DNA from: Oscillatoriales cyanobacterium RM2_1_1
Lineage (GTDB): Bacteria > Cyanobacteriota > Cyanobacteriia > Cyanobacteriales > Microcoleaceae
Assembly (NCBI GenBank): GCA_012033335.1
Contig: JAAURB010000063.1
Location: 1 to 32,334 of the forward strand
Length of the DNA stretch: 32,334 nt
Direction of reading: 5' to 3'
Below, piece by piece: positions 1 through 5,267 of this stretch (position 1 is the first letter of the stretch; the number at the start of each line of letters is the position of its first letter). The notes under the pieces are model-generated. The model was not told the DNA's origin, made no database searches, and saw only the letters and a list, made by a program, of their open reading frames with translations. Position numbers and translations under genes: made by a program.

Positions 1-58
1 CGCCCCCTCCTAGCCGTCCGCCGTCCAGTCCTCCCCCCGCCTCTCATTGAGAGGGGGG

Positions 59-100
59 GCGCACCGCTTCCACTCCGTTACAGCGATGCCGAGGCTAAAA
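59..100. repeat. 42-bp direct repeat, copy 1
   Basis: This matches 328-369 at 37 of 42 positions. The shared core ACCGCTTCCACTCCGTTACAGC is split here from a conserved CCGAGGC-AAAA end by three variable bases. Each copy lies immediately downstream of a G-rich palindrome, so the repeat unit appears to be hairpin plus 42-mer. Confidence 0.8.
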
Positions 101-121
101 CTTGTTAATTGGGCGTTCCCG

Positions 122-225
122 CCCTTGACATGGTGCAATCAGGGATCAGCGCGGGTCAGCTTCGAGGAGTAGTAGTCAGGAGCCGAGAGCTGCCCGCGTC
201 CCGATTGTGCTGCACATGTCAAGGG
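122..225. ncRNA. Long imperfect hairpin, candidate structured RNA
   Basis: The arm at 122-132 (CCCTTGACATG) is the exact reverse complement of 215-225. Moving inward, pairing resumes as TGCA/TGCA after one bulged G, then AATCAGGGA against TCCCGATT, then GCGCGGGTCAGCT against AGCTGCCCGCG with small bulges. The apical region is around 165-180. About 45 nt per side can pair, so the whole 104 nt folds into one rod interrupted by small internal loops. Strand is undecided because the fold is near-symmetric. No known RNA family was recognised. It could also be a DNA-level cruciform, such as a replication or recombination site. Confidence 0.45.
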
Positions 226-327
226 ACGCTACGCTCGGTTCACTGCCACATCCGGAGAACAGTCGAGGCGCAAGCGCATTAAGAATCTTTGGCGCGCAGC
301 GCACCCCCCCCCACCCCCAAAGGGGGA

Positions 328-369
328 GCGTACCGCTTCCACTCCGTTACAGCCGTACCGAGGCCAAAA
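328..369. repeat. 42-bp direct repeat, copy 2
   Basis: This is the second copy of the repeat at 59-100, preceded by the palindrome CCCCCAAAGGGGG at 315-327. The five differences from copy 1 are scattered substitutions without indels, which suggests an old duplication under some constraint. Confidence 0.8.
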
Positions 370-520
370 TTTAACACTAAGCGCCGATTCACTCCGCTCA
401 TCCGCGCAAAATTCCCCCCTCCGCCCCCAAGGGGGAACGCGGGTAGCGTCTCAGAGTAGCACGGGGTCAGAGGGGCGCTATCCCTTGCTGTATAAGGGTT
501 TCAGGGATTTTTATGTTAAA

Positions 521-535
521 ATATCAATATGATAT
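521..535. promoter_or_regulatory. ATATC-N5-GATAT palindrome, candidate operator
   Basis: An ATATC/GATAT inverted repeat with a 5-base centre lies 20 bp upstream of the first island gene and abuts an A/T-rich TTAAAAT that could act as a -10 element. The same arms with the same spacing recur at 1075-1089, upstream of the second gene. That recurrence is the main reason to call it a protein-binding site. The regulator is unknown; the winged-helix-like protein of the same cluster is one candidate. Confidence 0.35.
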
Positions 536-554
536 GTAATTCGTTAAGGAAATA

Positions 555-1040
555 ATGATGATGATTCCACAACAGGTTTATGATGCTTTGCTTAGAGCTG
601 ATTCAGTTGGAATAGGAGGATCACGAAGACCCTCGCAGGACTCAATTGATAGCCTAAGGGAGGTTTTAGCCTGGATTCCACAATCTAGCCATGTTCATGT
701 TGGAGATGCCCAGGGGATAGATAAAGTAGTGATTGAGACGCTTGATCTTACTCAGGACCTGACTATTTACAGATCAAGCGGGTGGGAACCGTGGCAGCTA
801 GCGGCCAGGACGAGGAACTGCATATTAGGGAATTGTGGCCCCTGGATTAGCCTACCAGAGGGAGATTACCCGATTAAGCTAGAAAAGCCTAGCCGCCAAT
901 GGGTCGGATCAGGATCGGGATCATGGAGTGGCCTAGCCTTCGCAGTAGGGCGAGGAGTAGAATGCTTTGCTTATCTATCAGCAAATACGCCATCCCCCGA
1001 CTGGCTAAAGCCCCTAGGATCTGGCTGGTTTGAGGGATAG
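555..1040 (+). CDS. SLOG / DprA-like Rossmann protein
   Basis: This 161-residue protein has the pattern of the SLOG superfamily (DprA, DUF2493/YspA, LOG), whose Rossmann-like fold binds nucleotide-type ligands or DNA. Visible motifs are a glycine-rich first loop with GGSR (residues 21-24), GDAQGID (50-56) matching the family's G-x-A-x-G-x-D signature, AARTRNCI (83-90), and GSGSGSW (118-124) followed by a hydrophobic helix. There is no signal peptide or membrane segment. Three ATG codons stand in tandem (555, 558, 561) behind AAGGA at 546-550; the second has the best spacing. It is the first gene of a five-gene accessory cluster and is followed by its own terminator. Small SLOG proteins occur in phages and in defence contexts as nucleotide sensors or processors. 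That role is inference here, and the exact subfamily is not assigned. Confidence 0.6.
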   Translation: MMMIPQQVYDALLRADSVGIGGSRRPSQDSIDSLREVLAWIPQSSHVHVGDAQGIDKVVIETLDLTQDLTIYRSSGWEPWQLAARTRNCILGNCGPWISLPEGDYPIKLEKPSRQWVGSGSGSWSGLAFAVGRGVECFAYLSANTPSPDWLKPLGSGWFEG

Positions 1041-1041
1041 A

Positions 1042-1072
1042 AGAAAGGGCGCTGACGCGCCCCTTCTCTTTT
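1042..1072 (+). terminator. Rho-independent terminator after the SLOG gene
   Basis: The stem AGAA-A-GGGCGC pairs with GCGCCC-C-TTCT around a TGAC loop and is followed by CTTTT. It starts 2 bp after the stop codon, so the SLOG gene may be transcribed separately from the genes behind it. Confidence 0.75.
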
Positions 1073-1135
1073 AAATATCGATAAGATATTTAAATATGTC
1101 TATGACTCATTTTTTATTATCATTATATTGATAAT
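1071..1135. promoter_or_regulatory. Two AT-rich palindromes, candidate operator/promoter
   Basis: TTAAATATC (1071-1079) and GATATTTAA (1085-1093) form a perfect 9-bp inverted repeat with a 5-base centre. Its core repeats the ATATC-N5-GATAT site at 521-535. A second perfect inverted repeat, ATTATCA (1116-1122) with TGATAAT (1129-1135), follows. Both lie between the terminator of gene 1 and the start of gene 2. A short GGGGG/CCCCC hairpin (1163-1177) then precedes the ribosome binding site. This looks like a separately regulated promoter region, but no clear -35/-10 pair could be fixed. Confidence 0.4.
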
Positions 1136-1209
1136 AGGCGATAATGATAATAGTAATAGAAAGGGGGAGAAACCCCCCCCAGAAAACCTAATTGTGAGGC
1201 AATTATACC

Positions 1210-1518
1210 ATGTTTGTAAACCATTCGAGCATCCCAGGAATTACGTGGATTGATAATAATTTGATTGAAATTTACGAGAATGAATGGAGAAGAATAAATA
1301 ATAACGCTTTGAATAATGCCATCAATCAAATAAACCAGAGAATCAGACAGAAAATCGATTCATACAATCATCCTAAAATTTATGAAGTAGGAGCGCAGGA
1401 ATTAGAAAAGCATTTCATAAAATGGCTGATCACAGAGGGAGTTGTAGGAGATATTGAGACAATTTCAAGGCTCAGACGACACCGCCACTCAATAGCTAAA
1501 CTTGGATTTATAGGCTAG
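1210..1518 (+). CDS. Hypothetical protein, 102 aa
   Basis: Not recognised. The protein is soluble, rich in Asn, Ile and basic residues, and probably mostly helical: residues 20-50 are polar/hydrophobic heptad-like and 60-75 read as an amphipathic helix. The C-terminus has a basic RLRRHRHS stretch (about residues 87-94) that could contact nucleic acid. The ATG is preceded at about 10 bp by GAGG (1196-1199). Codon use is AT-rich with many ATA and AGA codons, like its island neighbours and unlike the chromosomal genes after 3334. A small stem (1519-1543) follows the stop codon. It is probably a real gene of the accessory cluster; the function is unknown. Confidence 0.55.
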   Translation: MFVNHSSIPGITWIDNNLIEIYENEWRRINNNALNNAINQINQRIRQKIDSYNHPKIYEVGAQELEKHFIKWLITEGVVGDIETISRLRRHRHSIAKLGFIG

Positions 1519-1543
1519 TTAACGGCCCTGAGCAAGGCGTTAA
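1519..1543 (+). other. Intercistronic hairpin
   Basis: TTAACG-g-CC pairs with GG-CGTTAA directly after the stop codon of the 102-aa gene, with no T-tract. It could be an mRNA processing or stability element between cistrons rather than a terminator. Confidence 0.4.
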
Positions 1544-1573
1544 AAGGCTCAAATAACTTATTAGGTGAGAATA

Positions 1574-1909
1574 ATGTACGGGACAAACGAGACCGACCAG
1601 ATAGCAATACAGAAAGATACAAGGAGCCTAGAAACCTATATCACCTTAGTACATGCTTTGAAATGTATTGAAGCAGATATCAAAAAATTAAAGCCAGAGG
1701 TTGAGAAGTTTTTGATGGATAACGGAACAACGATAATCAGAGGACACAGATTAGAGATATGTTCAAGAGTTAAATATGATTATTCAGATGAACTGAATGA
1801 ATTTGAAAGGGAAATAAGAGCAGCAAAACGACTAGAGGTAAAGCTTCAGATTGCATACATTGAGAATGTTACCGACTATATAAGGGTGACTGAAGTTAAG
1901 AAAAGCTAA
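1574..1909 (+). CDS. Small phage-like protein, coiled-coil type
   Basis: The product has 111 residues from the ATG at 1574. The frame is also open from a GTG at 1565, but GGTGAG at 1563-1568 is well placed as the ribosome binding site of the ATG. Residues 20-50 form a helix around LKPEVEKFLMDNGTTIIRGH, then a YDYSDELNEFEREIRAAKRLEVK helix-type segment split by charged residues, and a final beta-like TDYIRVTEVKK. This order (helix, short beta pair ending in G-x-x-(L/I), 'YDYS' followed by a charged helix, terminal threonine-rich strand) resembles small uncharacterised proteins common in tailed phages. No enzymatic motif is visible. The phage affinity is a pattern impression, not a confirmed family. 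Confidence 0.5.
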   Translation: MYGTNETDQIAIQKDTRSLETYITLVHALKCIEADIKKLKPEVEKFLMDNGTTIIRGHRLEICSRVKYDYSDELNEFEREIRAAKRLEVKLQIAYIENVTDYIRVTEVKKS

Positions 1910-1918
1910 GATAGTATT

Positions 1919-1934
1919 ACCCCCGCAAGGGGGT
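1919..1934 (+). other. Intercistronic GC hairpin
   Basis: ACCCCC and GGGGGT close a GCAA tetraloop of the stable GNRA class, followed by only three T. It lies between the 111-aa and winged-helix-like genes. It may be a weak terminator, an attenuator or an mRNA stabiliser. Confidence 0.5.
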
Positions 1935-1960
1935 TTGAAATTAAATTGGAATTAAATAAA

Positions 1961-2260
1961 ATGAACGATGATAAATTACTACCCATCTTAGGGGCAGGAA
2001 AAGAGATAGGAATCCTCAGGCCAGATCAGCGGGGAAGCATTGCTTACTCCCAACCGATAAACACTGCGAACTTGATTTTATGGGAGCTACAGAATAGAGA
2101 GCTAGATGCAGAGCAATTAAGCGATCGCCTAAAAATGGCTCGGAACACAATCCTAATTTTTTGTAGGTGTTTGGATAGATTAGAATTAATCAGCTCCCAA
2201 ACTCTACCCAGCAAGGGATCAAAAAATCTATATTTTCTAGTAAAAGAAAGATTGCAATGA
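1961..2260 (+). CDS. Winged-helix-like small protein
   Basis: The product has 99 residues from the ATG at 1961; a TTG at 1946 would add five. From about residue 40 it reads as a winged helix: a helix with LILWELQNRELDAEQLSDRL, a recognition-type helix KMARNTILIFCRCLDRLELI, then a turn and KGSKNLYFLVKERL as the wing. This suits a small DNA-binding regulator or an accessory replication factor of a mobile element, but no named family was recognised. Its stop overlaps the next start as ATGA (2257-2260), so it is translationally coupled to the C39-like peptidase. A HIP1 octamer (2121-2128) inside the gene indicates long residence in cyanobacterial hosts. It is a candidate for binding the ATATC-N5-GATAT sites upstream; that link is inference. 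Confidence 0.5.
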   Translation: MNDDKLLPILGAGKEIGILRPDQRGSIAYSQPINTANLILWELQNRELDAEQLSDRLKMARNTILIFCRCLDRLELISSQTLPSKGSKNLYFLVKERLQ

Positions 2261-2988
2261 AGATAGAAATTTTGCATACAACCGTAGCGAAGGTATTACC
2301 GCTAGAAGCATCTTTGCTTAAAGTAAATGAAAAATGGATAGCAATAGGAGGAGATTTCTATGAGATAGAGGACTATCTAGGGCAAGAGAGATCCCACTTT
2401 AAAGTAAGACTAATAACGGGACTTTGGTATTTTTTCTGTGGTCATTCTAGACTGATTAAAAATACCATTGAAGGATTACCAAAGATTTGGCTAGAGGTTG
2501 ATTACAAAAGCCAGATAGACAATCTCAACAACCCAAACGGATCATGTAACGTTACGGCGATCGCGATGGTGTTAAGTTTCTTGGGATGCAGGCCATCATC
2601 ATCAAAACAGCTCGAAGATGAACTATATGAATATTGCCTGAATAAGGGATTAGATAGGCACAGCCCCCACGACCTGGCGGAGCTATGCAGACTATGGGGA
2701 TATAGAGATAATTTTGTGAGCAACAGCAGCATCGAGGAGCTGAAGGATTGGATCATGACAATGAGAATCCCCGTAGTAATTCACGGATATTTCACAGGGT
2801 ACGGTCACATCATCACGGTTACGGGATTTGATCAGAAGGGTTTGATCGTTCATGACCCGTACGGTGAATGGTATCCCAGCGGGTATCGCACAGATTTAAG
2901 CGGGGCTTATCTGCATTACAGTTACAACCTAATCAGGAGATTGTGTATCCCAGACGGAGATTTCTGGGTTCATTACATCAGTCTATAG
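2257..2988 (+). CDS. C39-like cysteine peptidase (peptidase_C39_2 type)
   Basis: The protein has 243 residues. Residues 1-80 form a small beta-rich domain. From about 82 the C39-like papain-fold pattern is clear: Gln86, catalytic Cys97 in NGSCNVTAIAM, His184 in GYGHIITVTGF, and Asp200 in IVHDPYGEW. The family cleaves peptide bonds or hydrolyses cell-wall or peptide substrates. Bacteriocin-exporter C39 domains are fused to ABC transporters, but this one stands alone without signal peptide or membrane helix. That leaves processing of a cytoplasmic peptide, or a phage-type lysin delivered by another factor, as options. It starts within the ATGA overlap with the winged-helix-like gene. A HIP1 site lies at 2557-2564. 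The catalytic triad is intact; the substrate is unknown. Confidence 0.75.
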   Translation: MKIEILHTTVAKVLPLEASLLKVNEKWIAIGGDFYEIEDYLGQERSHFKVRLITGLWYFFCGHSRLIKNTIEGLPKIWLEVDYKSQIDNLNNPNGSCNVTAIAMVLSFLGCRPSSSKQLEDELYEYCLNKGLDRHSPHDLAELCRLWGYRDNFVSNSSIEELKDWIMTMRIPVVIHGYFTGYGHIITVTGFDQKGLIVHDPYGEWYPSGYRTDLSGAYLHYSYNLIRRLCIPDGDFWVHYISL

Positions 2989-3066
2989 CCGTTGGCAGGA
3001 ACAGCAGTTTACCCTCGCAAGCTGGACTCAGAACTAAGACTCGTTTGTTTTGATCAACCGCTACCA

Positions 3067-3116
3067 GGTGCTTACGGGTATGAGGAGAGAAGCGATATCG
3101 CGTAAGTGCCTATTTT
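3067..3116 (+). terminator. Terminator-like stem with large loop
   Basis: As RNA, GGUGCUUACG (3067-3076) pairs with CGUAAGUGCC (3101-3110) over all ten positions, two of them G-U wobbles, with a 24-nt loop and then TATTTTATT. It lies 78 bp behind the peptidase stop. The large loop makes it atypical. Confidence 0.4.
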
Positions 3117-3257
3117 ATTCCGCCTAGTGTAAGAGATGAACATTAGAAAAGCATAGCTGACTGAACAAGAGAGACAAACGCCTCAATCTAGTTCCAAGTT
3201 CAAGAATTCAATTCAGTCATGAATCTATCTCTAATGCTAAGCGATCTTGCTAAAAAT

Positions 3258-3330
3258 TGCCCAGTCAAGAATTGCCCGGTTAAAAGTCCCATTAAAGGCC
3301 CAGGTTAAAACCCCAGTTAAGTATCGCCCA
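3258..3330. repeat. Degenerate CCCAGTTAAA tandem array
   Basis: About five units resembling GCCCAGTTAAA with variable 2-5 base spacers run across this stretch (for example GCCCAGTCAAGAATT, GCCCGGTTAAAAGT, GCCCAGGTTAAAAC, CCCAGTTAAGTATC). A related set, CAGTTAAAGCCC, occurs at 25667-25705 behind the TM0106-type gene. Confidence 0.5.
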
Positions 3331-3333
3331 GGG

Positions 3334-4128
3334 TCAGGTGAGGGAAACGTTAACAATTCCAGACCATTGAACAGTTTTAGACCCATCCCGACGGTAGGAG
3401 AAGAAAGAATCCGGTTCGCGATAGGTACAATGGGGGGCGATCGCAATTTGTTCTGGTGCTAGCCCGAGTTGTTCGAGCTGAAGGGCATTAAACCGACGGA
3501 CATCAACCCGGAGCTTATCAGGCTCTAAATCTGATAACACAGGAGCCCCAGGCAGTTCAAATAAAGCCGTGATCAATCCTGCCGAATCTCCAGAATATTG
3601 CGGGACAATGGTCTGACCAAGCTGAAGGGCCACCTCTTGAGAGACCTGATAGACCTCCCCTGAAATCGCTGGCCCCAGGGCAACTCTCAGATGAGAAATC
3701 CGGCTGCCCTGAGCTTGAAATTGGGCTACAGCCTCCGGCACAATTTTAGCGGCGGTGCCTCGCCATCCGGCATGAACAGCACAAACCTGACCGGTTTCGG
3801 CATCCGCCATCAGCACCGGCACACAATCTGCGCTAGCAACCCAGACCGCTTCAGCAGTCTGGTCAGCCAGTAATCCATCCGCCTCCACAAGGGCATCTAA
3901 GGTTTGAGTTGGATTGTAGGGCTGCACTTTCCTGGCTTTTAATACCTGATTCCCATGAACTTGTTTGACCCGGTAGGCTAAGGCTTGAGGATGCAACGCC
4001 CTGACCAATTTAGCCGGAGTTTGGGGGCTGAATTGCCGGGTAAAAAAACCATGGGGCCAGGGTTCCAAAAGATCACAGGTGAGATAGGGAACCGCTTGCC
4101 AATCGCGCCATTGCCAAGTGTGCATCAT
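3334..4128 (-). CDS. pgeF: Peptidoglycan editing factor / purine nucleoside phosphorylase PgeF (YfiH family)
   Basis: The product has 264 residues from the first of two tandem ATG codons (4128). The frame stays open to an ATG at 4176, but those 16 hydrophobic residues lie outside the family's usual N-terminus. All YfiH/DUF152 landmarks are present, numbered here from 4176: KQVHG with His74, ASADCVPVL with Cys118, AVHAGWRGT with His135, and the terminal FFSYRRDG. The His-Cys-His set binds zinc. Family members have been described as multicopper-type laccases, as adenosine/inosine phosphorylases-deaminases, and in Escherichia coli as an enzyme keeping L-Ser out of UDP-MurNAc peptides. It is a cytoplasmic protein. 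It is divergent from birA with about 120 bp between them. Confidence 0.9.
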   Translation of the reverse strand: MMHTWQWRDWQAVPYLTCDLLEPWPHGFFTRQFSPQTPAKLVRALHPQALAYRVKQVHGNQVLKARKVQPYNPTQTLDALVEADGLLADQTAEAVWVASADCVPVLMADAETGQVCAVHAGWRGTAAKIVPEAVAQFQAQGSRISHLRVALGPAISGEVYQVSQEVALQLGQTIVPQYSGDSAGLITALFELPGAPVLSDLEPDKLRVDVRRFNALQLEQLGLAPEQIAIAPHCTYREPDSFFSYRRDGSKTVQWSGIVNVSLT

Positions 4129-4251
4129 AGTTGAGAATAAAAATAATTCAAAACCGATAATCATCAGCCCACTCACGGTAGAGTTAGGCTTGAGCCCTCT
4201 TCCATCCTAACTTGACATATCCTAGAGTGAACTGAACTTGAACTGAGTCCT

Positions 4252-5100
4252 GTGACCCTCAACCGACCCCGCCTCGAAGCCATTTTGCAAACCTTACAGA
4301 CTCCAGGAATTGAAGCAGATTGGGATTCCCAGTTGCAGTTCTCCCCAGGGGATTTTTCCCTTTACCTATTTGATACAGTATCGTCCACCAACACAACCCT
4401 ATGGGAACTGATTGAGGCGGGAGCGCTAGGGGGAACCGTTGTCATTGCTACCCAACAAACAGCAGGTCGGGGTCAATGGGGACGACGCTGGTGCTCTGAA
4501 TCGGGGGGGCTGTACTTATCCTGGGCTGTGAATCCCAATTTAGCAGTCTCCAATCAAGCCCAATTAACCGTGGCGAGTGCCTGGGGTATTGCCACGGTTC
4601 TGGGCGATCGCCAGCTACCGATCCAACTGAAATGGCCCAATGATCTGATGCTGGAGGGCCGAAAACTCGGCGGTATTCTGACTGAAACTCGAATCGATCA
4701 GGGTCAGATTACTCAGGCTGTAGTTGGAGTGGGGCTCAACTGGAATAATCCCGTTCCTGAAATCGGGATTAACCTACAGACATTTTTCGGTAATTGCCCT
4801 GACCTGACTCCTATTCAATCCCTGGAAATGGTGGCGGCTTTGGTGATTCAAGGTTTAAATTATGGCTGGCAAACCTTTTCTCAAACGGGAATTGAAGCCC
4901 TCCTGCCCGGCTATTGGGAGCTCCTGGGGTGTCGAGGTCGTCAGGTAGAGGTGGCAGGTCAAGTGGGAGTGATCACAGGGGTGAATTCCCAGGGAGAGCT
5001 TTGTGTACAGATGCCGTCGAGCGCAGTTCCTGAATTAGTTCCAGGAAATATTACAGAAACTTACCTCAAGCCCGGTACAATAAATTTGGGTTATGGCTAA
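4252..5100 (+). CDS. birA: Biotin--[acetyl-CoA-carboxylase] ligase
   Basis: This 282-residue enzyme activates biotin to biotinyl-AMP and transfers it to the BCCP lysine of acetyl-CoA carboxylase. The BPL/LplA catalytic domain is complete: DTVSSTNTTLWE (41-52), the biotin/AMP loop TAGRGQWGRRW (70-80), KWPNDLM (127-133) with the catalytic lysine of the K-W-P-N-D motif, KLGGILTE (138-145) and VVGVGLNWNN (157-166). A small SH3-like C-terminal domain follows (about 230-280). There is no N-terminal helix-turn-helix, so this is a class I enzyme without repressor function. Translation begins at a GTG; no in-frame ATG gives a full domain. Confidence 0.95.
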   Translation: MTLNRPRLEAILQTLQTPGIEADWDSQLQFSPGDFSLYLFDTVSSTNTTLWELIEAGALGGTVVIATQQTAGRGQWGRRWCSESGGLYLSWAVNPNLAVSNQAQLTVASAWGIATVLGDRQLPIQLKWPNDLMLEGRKLGGILTETRIDQGQITQAVVGVGLNWNNPVPEIGINLQTFFGNCPDLTPIQSLEMVAALVIQGLNYGWQTFSQTGIEALLPGYWELLGCRGRQVEVAGQVGVITGVNSQGELCVQMPSSAVPELVPGNITETYLKPGTINLGYG

Positions 5101-5196
5101 GTTCCCAGAAATTCATCAGAGTTAGAAAAAGTTAATTCTGGGTCAGGATGCTAGATTAATTAACTGCACTGCACTAATTAGCTGTCCTGAGTTGGG

Positions 5197-5222
5197 ATCG
5201 GATCAGGTATTTTGGATCCGAT
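5197..5222. other. Inverted repeat ATCGGATC/GATCCGAT
   Basis: A perfect 8-bp inverted repeat with a 10-base centre lies about 45 bp upstream of the M23 peptidase start. It could be a leader hairpin or an operator. There is no further support. Confidence 0.3.
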
Positions 5223-5267
5223 GTTAAGATGCTGCGTTGTGAATTGTTGTGTGGATTTGGGAGGAAC

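Larger units (their letters stand above)
1..554. other. GC-rich gene-less region with hairpins and repeats
   Basis: No plausible reading frame is seen on either strand. The stretch is visibly richer in G+C than the AT-rich genes that follow it. It contains three short C/G palindromes (about 42-58, 315-327 and 424-437), a 42-base direct repeat (59-100 and 328-369), and a long imperfect hairpin (122-225). The last 70 bases become AT-rich and carry the likely promoter and operator of the downstream gene. The layout would suit a structured RNA locus, a replication or packaging region of a plasmid or phage-like element, or a recombination hotspot. The sequence does not decide between these, and the upstream context lies outside the window. 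Confidence 0.6.
2989..3333. other. Gene-less junction between island and core genes
   Basis: No gene is supported here. It contains a terminator-like stem-loop (3067-3116) for the preceding cluster and, next to pgeF, a degenerate tandem array of CCCAGTTAAA-like units (3258-3330). No tRNA or obvious attachment-site duplication was found, so the right edge of the island cannot be placed more closely than this interval. Confidence 0.5.

Noticed and set aside
125-130. TTGACA in the gene-less left region as a promoter
   Set aside because: It is part of the long hairpin arm and has no matching -10 element.
2989-3333. A tRNA or attachment site at the island edge
   Set aside because: No cloverleaf, no conserved T-loop sequence and no direct repeat of the opposite edge was found; the left edge is outside the window.
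4212-4240. TTGACA as a birA promoter -35 element
   Set aside because: The -35 match is perfect, but no acceptable -10 hexamer lies 16-18 bp downstream.
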